NCBI GenBank assembly: GCA_964452045.1
Contig: CAYVKM010000002.1
Span: 1-64,000, forward strand
From: CAYVKM01 sp964452045
Lineage (GTDB): Bacteria; Calditrichota; Calditrichia; RBG-13-44-9
Reading direction: 5' to 3'
DNA length: 64,000 bases
The translations under genes and the position numbers were made by a program. Below are positions 1 through 8,704 of the stretch, in pieces. The stretch's first letter is position 1. Every line of letters begins with the position of its first letter. Under the pieces are notes generated by a model. It made no database searches and had not been told where the DNA came from. It saw only the letters and a list, made by a program, of their open reading frames with translations.

Positions 1-5
1 TAATT

Positions 6-410
6 TTATTCCTCTTCTTGGGACAACTCAAGCAAAATTCCACTAAAACTTTTGGGGTGGACAAAGGCGATTTTCTTTCCTTCGGCCCCGGTTCTTGGTA
101 TTTCGTCAATAAGTTTTAACTGAAGAGATTTAAAATTATTTAAGATCTCTTGGATGTTATCCACATTTAAGGCGATATGATGTAACCCCTCCCCTTTTTG
201 CTCAAGAAACTTTGAAATAGTCGAGGTTTCATCTACAGGCTCAAGAAACTCCAAATTAGACTCACCAATTTTGAATCCCATTACCTTTACTTTTTGGTCT
301 CTTACAATCTCCTCAAACTCTGGCTTCAGATCAAAAAGAGTTTTAAACAAATGTTTTACTTTTTCAACAGATTGTACTGCAACTCCAATGTGATCAATTT
401 TATTCAACAT
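6..410 (-). CDS. mce: methylmalonyl-CoA epimerase
   Basis: A 134-residue single-unit glyoxalase/VOC-fold protein, the usual length for methylmalonyl-CoA epimerase, which interconverts the (R) and (S) forms of methylmalonyl-CoA in propionate metabolism in the cytoplasm. The N-terminal DHIGVAV strand (metal ligand H7), the GLHHIALNV strand (H77/H78) and the C-terminal LLEL strand (E128) give the expected metal ligands of the two beta-alpha-beta-beta-beta halves. It lies 21 bases after guaB on the same strand, so the two may be cotranscribed, though their functions are unrelated. No mutase gene is in the window, so the pathway link comes from family knowledge. Another VOC enzyme is possible but less likely. 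Confidence 0.85.
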   Translation of the reverse strand: MLNKIDHIGVAVQSVEKVKHLFKTLFDLKPEFEEIVRDQKVKVMGFKIGESNLEFLEPVDETSTISKFLEQKGEGLHHIALNVDNIQEILNNFKSLQLKLIDEIPRTGAEGKKIAFVHPKSFSGILLELSQEEE

Positions 411-431
411 TTCAGTCGCTCTCCTGATATT

Positions 432-1892
432 TTATCTCATCCGATAATTTGGAGATTCCTTGGTAATTTCCACATCATGGGGATGACTTTCATTCAAGCC
501 GGCATTAGAAATTTTAATAAATCTCGCTTTTTCTTTTAATTCTTTAATATTTTTACATCCGGTATAACCCATAGCAGATTTTAATCCTCCAACCATCTGA
601 TAGACGGTATCACTTAACGGACCCCGATAGGGTACTCGTCCTTCTATACCCTCGGGAACAAATTTCTCTTTCTCAGTAATCGATTCCTGGAAATAACGGT
701 CTTTGCTGCCTTCCGACATTGCGCCAAGTGAGCCCATGCCCCTCACTTGCTTATAACGTCGGCCATCTAATAGAATCGTCTCTCCCGGACTCTCTGTGGT
801 ACCGGCGAAAAGACTGCCAATCATTACCGAATCTGCACCTGCTGCAATGGCTTTAGGAATATCTCCGGTAAATTTGATACCACCATCGGAAATAACCGGA
901 ACCCCGGTTCCTTTTAATGCTTTTGAAACTTCCATAACAGCATATACCTGTGGTACGCCAACACCGGTGACAACTCGGGTAGTGCAAATGGAACCGGGGC
1001 CAATTCCCACTTTAACGCCATCGACACCTTTCTCAACCATCGACTTGGCGGCTTCAGCAGTGGCAATATTTCCCGCCACCAGACTCACATCCGGAAATGC
1101 TGACTTAAACTGGGTAATAGCATCCAAAACCCCTTGAGAATGTCCATGAGCAGTATCAATAACAATCAGATCGACTTTAGCGTCAATCAAAACCTCGGCT
1201 CTTTCCAGGCCAGATTTTCCCACACCTATGGCCGCACCCACCCGGAGCCGACCGTGACTGTCCTTACAGGCATTGGGATACTTGGCTTTTTTCTGGATAT
1301 CTTTAACTGTGATAAGTCCTTTTAGATCATTCTTTTTATCAACAATTAGCAGTTTCTCAATCCGATGTTTTTGGAGTATTTGTTTAGCCTGATCTAAAGT
1401 TGTCCCCTCAGGAGCAGTGATGAGATTTTTGTGGGTCATTAAATCAAAGATCGGGCGATTCAGGTTATCCTCAAAACGAAGGTCCCGGTTGGTTATGATA
1501 CCAATCAACTGTTTCCCCTTTACCAGAGGAATTCCCGATATTTTATAATATTCCATTACCCTCAAGGCTTCCCCAATTGGTTGATCCGGGGTAAGCGTAA
1601 TCGGATCCATAATCATTCCGCTTTCAGAGCGCTTAACTCTATCCACTTCAGCAGCCTGTTCACTGGCCGTCATATTCTTATGAATAATGCCAATGCCACC
1701 TTCCCGGGCGATTGCTATAGATAATTCCGATTCGGTAACCGTATCCATGGCTGCAGAAATAATCGGAATATTTAATTCTATCTGCCGGGTTAATTTTGTT
1801 TGAACACTCGTTTTATTTGGCAAAATTTTGGAATGGGCTGGAACAAGTAGCACGTCATCAAAAGTTAAAGCTTCCTCAATGATTTTCCTCAT
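432..1892 (-). CDS. guaB: IMP dehydrogenase
   Basis: A 486-residue protein of standard IMPDH length. It oxidises IMP to XMP with NAD+, the committed step of guanine nucleotide synthesis. The TIM barrel starts with the TFDDVLL region. Two CBS domains are inserted at about residues 95-205. The catalytic loop GPGSICTTRVV carries the nucleophile C303, followed by the DGGI and GSLFAGT phosphate-binding segments and the MVGGLKSAMGYTG flap region. All hallmarks are intact. It is first in a two-gene minus-strand run with mce and is divergent from the HAD gene across 160 AT-rich bases. Confidence 0.97.
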   Translation of the reverse strand: MRKIIEEALTFDDVLLVPAHSKILPNKTSVQTKLTRQIELNIPIISAAMDTVTESELSIAIAREGGIGIIHKNMTASEQAAEVDRVKRSESGMIMDPITLTPDQPIGEALRVMEYYKISGIPLVKGKQLIGIITNRDLRFEDNLNRPIFDLMTHKNLITAPEGTTLDQAKQILQKHRIEKLLIVDKKNDLKGLITVKDIQKKAKYPNACKDSHGRLRVGAAIGVGKSGLERAEVLIDAKVDLIVIDTAHGHSQGVLDAITQFKSAFPDVSLVAGNIATAEAAKSMVEKGVDGVKVGIGPGSICTTRVVTGVGVPQVYAVMEVSKALKGTGVPVISDGGIKFTGDIPKAIAAGADSVMIGSLFAGTTESPGETILLDGRRYKQVRGMGSLGAMSEGSKDRYFQESITEKEKFVPEGIEGRVPYRGPLSDTVYQMVGGLKSAMGYTGCKNIKELKEKARFIKISNAGLNESHPHDVEITKESPNYRMR

Positions 1893-2052
1893 GATGAGCT
1901 CCGGATTAATTTGGGCGTCAATTTAACCGAAATAGAATTGAACGCAAGAGGAAAGAAAAAAAATTGCAGCCAGAAAAAATTCAAAAATTCCATATATTTA
2001 AAGGGTAAGGTAATTTCCGCTTAATAAAAACCGAAATTGAGTCGAGTACACG

Positions 2053-2652
2053 ATGATTGAACACATTATTTTTGATCTGGGAAACGTACTGGTAAATATT
2101 CATCCCCATCGAACCATGGATCAATTTGCCAAAAGGTGCCAATATTCTGAAGAAATTATCCGGTCATTTTATCTTTCTGATCTCCATCTGGGATTCATGG
2201 CAGGAGCGTATACACCCGAGAATTTCTACCAGGAAATGATTGCCAGATTTCCCTGTAAAATCCAGATAGAGGAATTTCAGTCAATCTGGAACAAGGTAAT
2301 TGGCCATCCCAAACCAGGCATTGAAGAGCTGATCAATCAATTGGCAGGTAAATATCATTTATCGATCTGTTCCAATACTGATCCCTGGCATTGGCAAGTG
2401 GCTGTTCAATATATGAAATTTACCCAATTATTCAGTCATTTTTTTCTATCATTTGAAATGAAAATGAATAAGCCTCGTTCGGAAGTCTTTAAATTTATGC
2501 TGGATAAATTGTCAACTTCGGGTGAGAAGTGTCTTTTTATTGATGATACCTACGAAAATATTGAATCGGCCGAGAGGTTAGGATTCAAATGTATATACGG
2601 TCAGGATCCACAAATATTTAGCACAGAATTGACTAAACTCAAGATTCTTTGA
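2053..2652 (+). CDS. HAD-superfamily phosphatase, YihX-like
   Basis: A 199-residue HAD subfamily IA hydrolase. Motif I is FDLGNVLVN with nucleophile D8; the second Asp of the usual DxD is Gly, as in YihX-type sugar phosphatases. Motif II is the SICSNTD segment. K near MNKPRSEVF is motif III, and FIDDTYENI is motif IV. The helical cap lies between about residues 15 and 85. The substrate cannot be told from sequence; a small phosphorylated metabolite such as a hexose phosphate is likely by family. The start has only a weak ribosome-binding site. The gene converges on the peptidase gene with 9 bases between them. Confidence 0.8.
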   Translation: MIEHIIFDLGNVLVNIHPHRTMDQFAKRCQYSEEIIRSFYLSDLHLGFMAGAYTPENFYQEMIARFPCKIQIEEFQSIWNKVIGHPKPGIEELINQLAGKYHLSICSNTDPWHWQVAVQYMKFTQLFSHFFLSFEMKMNKPRSEVFKFMLDKLSTSGEKCLFIDDTYENIESAERLGFKCIYGQDPQIFSTELTKLKIL

Positions 2653-2661
2653 TTAACTAAA

Positions 2662-4863
2662 TCACCATAGTATCATTTTACTAAATTTTGATTTTATCGT
2701 TTTTCCGGTACGGTTGCTTCGAAAATGTATACGATAAAAATAGACACCCGCTGCAAGTGACCCGTTATCCCCCACCCCATTCCAGATAATCTGATGCATG
2801 TCGGTTGTGTTCAAGCGGGCAATCCGTTGTCCCAATGAATTATAAATAAATACAGTAATCTCCCCCTCTTCCGGTGTAGTGTATCTAATTGTCGTATTCT
2901 GCCGACCTGTCACAAAAGGATTAGGGTAATTATTTTCGACGATAAATTCTGCCCCGGACTGAATACTATCTGATGAGACGAGACCTGTAAAAATAGTTCT
3001 GATCATCCAAACACCATTTGCCGGCTGGTTATTGATTGGATAATTAGAAAGTGGCTGCCAGCTGTTGCCCAATTTTAGGTAGCTATATCCAGGTTTATTT
3101 TGTGAATCATAGCCAATGGCTTTCCCAGTCTGAAGAACTTCGATACTGGCAAAAATCAATCCACCAGCAGGTAAATTTTCTAGCGGATTGGTAAAAACAA
3201 TATCCTGCCAACTACTTCCCGATGGTATAATGGTATCCACCGGAGTCAGAAGGTCCGAACCCGGTAAACCGGAATTGTTGCCATTATATATATGTATTCT
3301 TACCTGATTATTCGAGCTGGGATTGTAAAATTTTACACTCTCCAACTTCAGATTCGATTCAGGTACATAAAACCGGTTTGCCGCAATTCCCGGAGGTGTG
3401 GAAAAACTGATGCTGACATCAACCTGATTATCATCATAACCAAGATCATAATAATGTAATGAATATTTAGCATTGGCTCTGTAGCTGTAATTTGCTGCGG
3501 AACCATCTGAGGATAGAATGAGGATATTCTCGTTTGCATCAGAAAATAATGGATCAAGAATGGAACTGGTTTGGATTGGATTTACAGAATAAATGTTTCC
3601 GGATTTGATAATCCAGTAGATCCATTTCGCCGGTTGAGTTAAAATGATATCTAAGGAATCTTTGCCCCGGAACCTATGGTATTCAACCCCATACTTTTTA
3701 ATATTACCGGTAATATTTGTGTTGTTAAATTCGTACACCAATTTATTTATCTGGGCTCTTAATCCCTGCGCTTCGGCAAGCGAATAACCAAACATGGGAT
3801 TTACATTCGTATCATTAATCCAGTTTGCCAGTGTCCAGTTCTTAAAAATATCATAAAAGCTTCCTGAATTTCCGGACAGGACCATTGTCTGATTAAAACT
3901 GTTTATTCCATTATCCGTATTTCGGACCAGCTCTTTGATAAAAAGTAAACCAAGCTGTTCTGCGCAATAAACTGTCCAGAGATTGACTCTGGCATAATCC
4001 TTAACCTTGCCACTCCACCCGATAAGAGACACGTTTGTACTGTCCAGATATAGAGAAGGAAAATCGAGGCCATATCCGCAATAAGTTCCGGCGAGTTCCG
4101 ATAATCCTTCATTAATCCAATCCTCTTCATCATGATCATAATTATAATGGATCAGATGTTGAAATTCATGAGCAGTCGTGGACATTACCCGGTCGGTCCG
4201 ATAATTCCCCTGATAGTAGATCCCCGGATATGAATCGAGATACATCAAATCCATTTTGTTGCTATAGGACAAATTGGTTTGATCAGAAGGTGAAAAATAA
4301 CCGGCGATGAAAGAGCTACCGGTACTGGTTGAGTCAAAATTGTCCTGGATATCCAGGATCAGAAAATCCACAATCCCGTCCCCATCATAATTCGGAGGCT
4401 GTCCAAACAACATAATATCAATTTTAATAATCCCCTCGGTAGGTTCAATGGAAGTCGATGGGGTATTATTCTCCAGATTATTCAGGATCTCATCCAATAT
4501 TGGTTGAGTCACATAGTTTTTACTCCAACTGGCATCCTCCACCCAAATCCTGCTAATTGTACCGGTTTTCCGGAGTGTTGCCGGAACCGTATAATACTGT
4601 TCAGTTCGAAAATTATAGCTCCAAAATAACTTTTGCTGCTGATGGATGGAATTGTACTCTCGCACAAATTTGATTTCATCTATGATTCTTTTATATTCAT
4701 CAGTATGAATTGCCTTTATTTTTTCAAGATATTTCTCTACATCAACCTGTCTGATCTCGGGAGTTCCACAAATTTTATTAAGATCATCAACACTCAGAAT
4801 ATCCTGGGAAAATACCTGAGATGTGAATAGTAAAACCATAACAGCATAGAATGAACATCTCAT
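2662..4863 (-). CDS. secreted zinc metallopeptidase (M30-like) with C-terminal sorting domain
   Basis: A 733-residue exported protein. A signal peptide ends near VFSQ at residue 20. The catalytic zinc site is HEFQH (H232, E233, H236) with the third ligand E252 in the NEGLSE segment, an arrangement like the M30 (hyicolysin) and M6-type gluzincins. The region at about 490-625 looks like a beta-sandwich. Residues about 640-733 start with NNYPNPF and continue through IYNSLGQRI to GVYFYRI, a FlgD-like/type IX-style sorting module that attaches or exports proteins through the outer membrane in FCB bacteria. Active-site residues are complete, so it is probably a functional protease; substrates are unknown. 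It appears to be a single-gene unit, since a hairpin separates it from the upstream porV-like gene. Confidence 0.8.
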   Translation of the reverse strand: MRCSFYAVMVLLFTSQVFSQDILSVDDLNKICGTPEIRQVDVEKYLEKIKAIHTDEYKRIIDEIKFVREYNSIHQQQKLFWSYNFRTEQYYTVPATLRKTGTISRIWVEDASWSKNYVTQPILDEILNNLENNTPSTSIEPTEGIIKIDIMLFGQPPNYDGDGIVDFLILDIQDNFDSTSTGSSFIAGYFSPSDQTNLSYSNKMDLMYLDSYPGIYYQGNYRTDRVMSTTAHEFQHLIHYNYDHDEEDWINEGLSELAGTYCGYGLDFPSLYLDSTNVSLIGWSGKVKDYARVNLWTVYCAEQLGLLFIKELVRNTDNGINSFNQTMVLSGNSGSFYDIFKNWTLANWINDTNVNPMFGYSLAEAQGLRAQINKLVYEFNNTNITGNIKKYGVEYHRFRGKDSLDIILTQPAKWIYWIIKSGNIYSVNPIQTSSILDPLFSDANENILILSSDGSAANYSYRANAKYSLHYYDLGYDDNQVDVSISFSTPPGIAANRFYVPESNLKLESVKFYNPSSNNQVRIHIYNGNNSGLPGSDLLTPVDTIIPSGSSWQDIVFTNPLENLPAGGLIFASIEVLQTGKAIGYDSQNKPGYSYLKLGNSWQPLSNYPINNQPANGVWMIRTIFTGLVSSDSIQSGAEFIVENNYPNPFVTGRQNTTIRYTTPEEGEITVFIYNSLGQRIARLNTTDMHQIIWNGVGDNGSLAAGVYFYRIHFRSNRTGKTIKSKFSKMILW

Positions 4864-4942
4864 AAGATTTGTCTCAGCTCGTTCGTTAGCAAAAATTTAA
4901 TATTAATTTAATCGGATATTACTAAAGATACATTAAGAATAT

Positions 4943-4978
4943 CGATTTTAAGATAAAGGGGTGTCAATGAACACCCCT
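4943..4978 (-). terminator. hairpin terminator of the dnaE-to-porV run
   Basis: Read on the minus strand, an 8-bp perfect stem (AGGGGTGT with ACACCCCT, loop of six) is followed by TTTATCTT. It sits about 45 bases past the stop of the PorV-like gene, the place expected for an intrinsic terminator of the long minus-strand run upstream. The U-tract is interrupted, so termination may be incomplete. Confidence 0.55.
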
Positions 4979-5021
4979 ACTGATGCTACTATTTAAAATG
5001 TAAATACAGTTCAGATAATTT

Positions 5022-6032
5022 CTAAAGATCGATCAATAATCCAATCCGGTGACTGTTACCAATCTCATAATCATAGCTGGTAAATGCATAATCAATTCTA
5101 ATATGTGGTATTTGTACGCCAGCACCTAAATTCAAACGGCTGATTTCGTCGATGCCTCCCCGGATGAATAGCACATTATGGTAAGTATACTCCAAACCGG
5201 CGGCAAAATCCGCACTGAAGGTTCCTGAACTGATTGTGGCACTCTTATTACGGTTTTCTGCCCGGAGGATGATATCGCCCACCGGCTGAATTTTGCTTTT
5301 CAAACCAGGAATATTGAAGAGATAAGTTGCTCCCAGATATAAAGATGGTTTTATTAATTCTTTTTCACCGGTATCCCATGAAATCAGGGTTGTGGTAATA
5401 TTCCGGAAGGCCAAACCCACCTGGGCATTTTCAAATATCTCTTTCTGTGCCCCCAGATCAAAGCCCAGGCCATTAGCATGATGATCGGCAAGATCTCTTC
5501 TGATCAATTTTAAATTTGCCCCAAAATTCCAGTCTTTCACCCACTTTTGAGCAACAGACAGGGTAAAGATATAATCTGAGGCATTAAATTCCTTTATTTT
5601 CGACCAATCAATATTCCAATCTCCTGATTGCTGAACCTGGCGATATGCCTGACGACTGTCCTTTATATTATCAATACCTAACCTGACCAGACTAAGGGCG
5701 ATAACCCGGTTTTCACCTTGCCTTTTGCCAACCGCCAGGAAGTCGTAATTCACTGAGGCGATCATCTGTTGGGTATGCATGAAAGATATCTGGGTATTAC
5801 TTAAATCATAGATGCCTGCAGGATTATAGTAAGTCGACACGACATCTCCACTTACCGCGGTAAATGCCCCACCCATACTCTGTGCCCGGGCATCAACGCC
5901 AATTTCCATAAATTCACCGGCATATTTCCGAAAATTTAACCCGTCTGCTTTAAGAGGGAGATTACCGAAGATCCAGATTGAACAGAATAGTATTACTACA
6001 AATTTAAATCTTAATGACATGTTGTGGGACAC
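5022..6032 (-). CDS. PorV/PorQ-family outer-membrane beta-barrel protein
   Basis: A 336-residue exported protein of the UPF0164/PorV-like group. The N-terminal signal peptide runs to about residue 29. The mature N-terminus carries the family signature VDARAQSMGGAFTAV followed by YYNPAG, then alternating amphipathic strands ending in IGLLIDL, as expected for a FadL-like barrel. PorV proteins shuttle or anchor type IX secretion substrates in Bacteroidetes; many FCB genomes encode several paralogues whose substrates are unknown. It is the last gene of the run that starts at dnaE, and is followed by a hairpin. The peptidase with a sorting domain encoded just downstream is a natural candidate partner, but that is inference. 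Confidence 0.8.
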   Translation of the reverse strand: MSHNMSLRFKFVVILFCSIWIFGNLPLKADGLNFRKYAGEFMEIGVDARAQSMGGAFTAVSGDVVSTYYNPAGIYDLSNTQISFMHTQQMIASVNYDFLAVGKRQGENRVIALSLVRLGIDNIKDSRQAYRQVQQSGDWNIDWSKIKEFNASDYIFTLSVAQKWVKDWNFGANLKLIRRDLADHHANGLGFDLGAQKEIFENAQVGLAFRNITTTLISWDTGEKELIKPSLYLGATYLFNIPGLKSKIQPVGDIILRAENRNKSATISSGTFSADFAAGLEYTYHNVLFIRGGIDEISRLNLGAGVQIPHIRIDYAFTSYDYEIGNSHRIGLLIDL

Positions 6033-6083
6033 CTCAAAAAATTAAAAATTTAACCGGATTTACAACAATTTGTTTCATCATCT

Positions 6084-6656
6084 TTATGATAACTTATCAA
6101 AAAACATTAATATTATCGCGCCCGCCGAACCGATAAAAATATTTTCCCATATCTTTGGGCTGTACAGTTCAATCAGACATAAAATAATAGCCAAAAATAG
6201 AGAAAGAATCAACGGAATATTAGAGTACTCCAAAATTATCAAAAAGCTGATCACAAAAAATACCAGTGAACCCAGAATTGTTTTATTTTGAAAAATTCTA
6301 CTTGTACGTATCATTCTACCGGAAAGCGCAGCTAATGGATCCGCCAGAACGAGGATTAGTGAAACGCCTAAAAATATTTTTATCGGAAAAAGAAGATAAA
6401 TTAGATATATCGAAACCCAGAGAGAGATTGCTCCGGTAAACGTACTTTGTTTTTCTTCCGGTGTTAAAAATCGAGCAAATAAATTCTCATAAATATTTTT
6501 CCAAATTGGTAACCGAAATCGGAAAATTTCCAGAAAAAGAAGGATTAGAATAATCCCTCCAAGAAAATAAGCCGAATTCTGAATGACCATACATACCCAG
6601 ATCAGTATGAGTCCGCTGATAATATGAATTATTTTCCGGGTCAAAAATTTTTTCAT
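6084..6656 (-). CDS. polyprenol/diacylglycerol kinase-like membrane protein (dolichol/phytol kinase superfamily)
   Basis: A 190-residue, almost entirely hydrophobic protein with about six membrane segments. The N-terminus RKIIHIISG matches the R-K-x-x-H start of the SEC59/VTE5-type CTP-dependent lipid kinases and CDP-DAG synthase relatives. The segment LVLADPLAALSGRMI matches their conserved D-x-x-A-x-x-x-G-x nucleotide/metal motif. The likely role is CTP-dependent phosphorylation of a lipid alcohol at the inner membrane; the substrate is undetermined. It lies between rpe and the PorV-like gene on the same strand with short gaps. Confidence 0.65.
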   Translation of the reverse strand: MKKFLTRKIIHIISGLILIWVCMVIQNSAYFLGGIILILLFLEIFRFRLPIWKNIYENLFARFLTPEEKQSTFTGAISLWVSIYLIYLLFPIKIFLGVSLILVLADPLAALSGRMIRTSRIFQNKTILGSLVFFVISFLIILEYSNIPLILSLFLAIILCLIELYSPKIWENIFIGSAGAIILMFFDKLS

Positions 6657-6701
6657 ATCATCCAGATTGTCTTTAAATAGGATAGCTCACCCGGAATCAA
6701 A

Positions 6702-7406
6702 TTAAACCAACCGGGAAGTATTTTTCATGATAGTGAGATCTAAGGCTTCGCTTATGTTCCGAATCGCTTTTGTACGATCCGTTTCACCAAAAATAGCTGA
6801 ACCAGATACAAAATACCGGGCACCGGCCTGATAAGCGAGAGGAACTGTTTGAGGATTAATACCTCCATCCACTTCAATAATTGGCTTTGAATGCAGATGC
6901 TGACACATTTCAGTCAGCTTCTCAATTTTCTGGGTACTGTACGGAATGTATTCCTGTCCACCAAATCCCGGGTTTACACTCATGATGAGCACCAGATCGA
7001 CCTCGCCTAACAGCCAGCGAATGGTATCCAGTGAAGTTACCGGATTTAAACTGATCCCTGCAGTCGCTCCTAACTCTTTAATCCGATGGATTTGCCGGTC
7101 CAGATGAGTCACGGCCTCCTGATGAATGGTAATATTATCTGCACCTGCCTCAGCAAACTGGGGAATCAGTTCCGGTGCGTTATTGACCATCAGATGGACA
7201 TCAAGTTTGAATCGGGTATGCTGTTTCAGGGATTTTACCACTTTCGGCCCAATGGTCAGATTTGGCACAAAATGCCCATCCATCACATCAATATGAAGAT
7301 AATCAATTTCAGGAAGATCAACGGTTGTCGCTTCTTCAAGGATTTTCCCAAAATCTGCCGAGAGAACTGAGGGAAGTATTTTATAATCTTTCATATTTTC
7401 TTTCAT
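6702..7406 (-). CDS. rpe: ribulose-phosphate 3-epimerase
   Basis: A 234-residue TIM-barrel enzyme that interconverts ribulose-5-phosphate and xylulose-5-phosphate in the pentose phosphate pathway. The family motifs are all present: ILPSVLSADF, HIDVMDGHFVPNLTIGP (catalytic Asp and metal His), HLMV, VNPGFGGQ, and EVDGGINPQT near the second catalytic Asp. The start ATG overlaps the TGA of the PASTA gene by four bases, which suggests translational coupling. In Firmicutes rpe follows a PASTA-domain Ser/Thr kinase gene; here it follows a PASTA protein that has no kinase. Confidence 0.95.
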   Translation of the reverse strand: MKENMKDYKILPSVLSADFGKILEEATTVDLPEIDYLHIDVMDGHFVPNLTIGPKVVKSLKQHTRFKLDVHLMVNNAPELIPQFAEAGADNITIHQEAVTHLDRQIHRIKELGATAGISLNPVTSLDTIRWLLGEVDLVLIMSVNPGFGGQEYIPYSTQKIEKLTEMCQHLHSKPIIEVDGGINPQTVPLAYQAGARYFVSGSAIFGETDRTKAIRNISEALDLTIMKNTSRLV

Positions 7407-8212
7407 TCTACCTTTCCATTATTTAATGTGGTATCCTCCGGTATTTCCTGGGGTGGTGGCTCATCAGTACTCACCAGCAGGTTTATCGATTCTATCTTGG
7501 CCGCACTGGTTCCGGGGGATACCGATTGATTCAGGACCGTCCCGGGAACGAGATTAGGTCGGTAAGCATATTTAATTAACCCGATCCTAACTCCAATCAC
7601 ATCCAGTTCTTTCTCGGCACTCACCAGGCTTTTACCGACCAGGTTCGGAATTTCTAGAGATGTGGGCGGTGGACCAAGACTCACAGTAATATTTACCCGC
7701 TGGTTTCTTTTAGCAGCTTCTCCAGCCGGAATAGACTGGTTCATTACTGTACCGCGCATGTAGAAATCAGAAAATTCATAGATTATTTGATTCAGATTTA
7801 ATCCTTTTTCCTTTAAACGGAATTCTGCATCCTGCGGGGTAAGGCCGATTACACGAGGTACATAAATAGGTTTTTCTCCAATACTTACGACCAGATAAAC
7901 CCGCCTGCCCTTCTTGACTAGGGTGTATGGAAGCGGATTTTGTTGTATGATGGCACCGGGGGAAAAGTTTTCATCATATACCGAATCTTTTACAATTGGA
8001 TCAAAGCCGGTGGAATCCAGTATCCTGGTGGCTTCCTTTAACGGTTTATCTGTCACATCCGGTAGTTCATATTCCTTACCATGTTTCGTGTAAAATGGCA
8101 TAATGAACAAATCCAGAATAACCATAATAAGCAGAAATATTAGAAACGCAATAAACAACCATCCTAGATTTCTTAAGGTAAACACTTTTTTTAATCCTGA
8201 ACTCATATCCAT
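7403..8212 (-). CDS. membrane-anchored PASTA-domain protein, no kinase domain
   Basis: A 269-residue protein with one transmembrane helix near residues 15-40 (LGWLFIAFLIFLLIMVILDL) and three PASTA repeats. Each repeat has the PxVxGxxxxxAxxxLxxxG pattern followed by a QxPxxG-like turn: about 55-120, 122-190 and 192-255. PASTA units bind muropeptides or lipid II in PrkC/PknB kinases and in PBPs, so the domains should face the periplasm. The chosen ATG at 8212 has a strong AGGAGAG site nine bases upstream; a longer in-frame start at 8269 would overlap dtd. It overlaps rpe by four bases. There is no catalytic kinase or transpeptidase segment. Confidence 0.8.
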   Translation of the reverse strand: MDMSSGLKKVFTLRNLGWLFIAFLIFLLIMVILDLFIMPFYTKHGKEYELPDVTDKPLKEATRILDSTGFDPIVKDSVYDENFSPGAIIQQNPLPYTLVKKGRRVYLVVSIGEKPIYVPRVIGLTPQDAEFRLKEKGLNLNQIIYEFSDFYMRGTVMNQSIPAGEAAKRNQRVNITVSLGPPPTSLEIPNLVGKSLVSAEKELDVIGVRIGLIKYAYRPNLVPGTVLNQSVSPGTSAAKIESINLLVSTDEPPPQEIPEDTTLNNGKVE

Positions 8213-8234
8213 GTGTATTAACTCTCCTGTACCT

Positions 8235-8696
8235 TCATTTTCGTGATCGATGACGTTCTTCGCTATCAATAATTATTGTTACCGGACCATTGTTTTGGAT
8301 ATTCACCATCATCATGGCGCCAAAAACACCGGTGGCGACTTTTATGTTAAATTTTTTTAAATAACTAATATAGGAAGTATAAAGAGGTTCTGCCTTTTCC
8401 GGTTGGGCGGCTTTTATAAAGCTCGGTCTTCGACCTTTACGAGTATCAGAATATAAGGTGAATTGAGATATGACCAGTACTTCGCCTTCAATTTCCAATA
8501 AACTTACATTCATCTTTCCATCATCATCTTCAAATATTCTTAAATTAGCGGTTTTGGTTGCCAAATATTCCGCATCTTTTTCATCGTCTTGCGTCATAAT
8601 TCCCAATAGCACGACAAAACCATTGCCAATTCTACCGACAACTTTATCATCTATTTCTACCGAAGCTTGGGATACTCTCTGGATAACCGCTCTCAT
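8235..8696 (-). CDS. dtd: D-aminoacyl-tRNA deacylase
   Basis: A 153-residue protein of standard DTD length that hydrolyses D-amino acids (and glycine) from mischarged tRNA. Both diagnostic motifs are present: SQFTLY in the middle and NNGPVT near the C-terminus, which form the chirality-selecting pocket at the dimer interface. It starts with the canonical MRAVIQRVSQASV. It lies eight bases downstream of dnaE and ends before the Shine-Dalgarno-supported start of the PASTA gene, so it belongs to the same transcript. Confidence 0.95.
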   Translation of the reverse strand: MRAVIQRVSQASVEIDDKVVGRIGNGFVVLLGIMTQDDEKDAEYLATKTANLRIFEDDDGKMNVSLLEIEGEVLVISQFTLYSDTRKGRRPSFIKAAQPEKAEPLYTSYISYLKKFNIKVATGVFGAMMMVNIQNNGPVTIIIDSEERHRSRK

Positions 8697-8704
8697 CAGC
8701 CTTG

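Noticed and set aside
796..1325. Plus-strand reading frames across guaB and similar frames inside other long genes.
   Set aside because: They lie antisense to strongly conserved genes, lack ribosome-binding sites and show no domain pattern.
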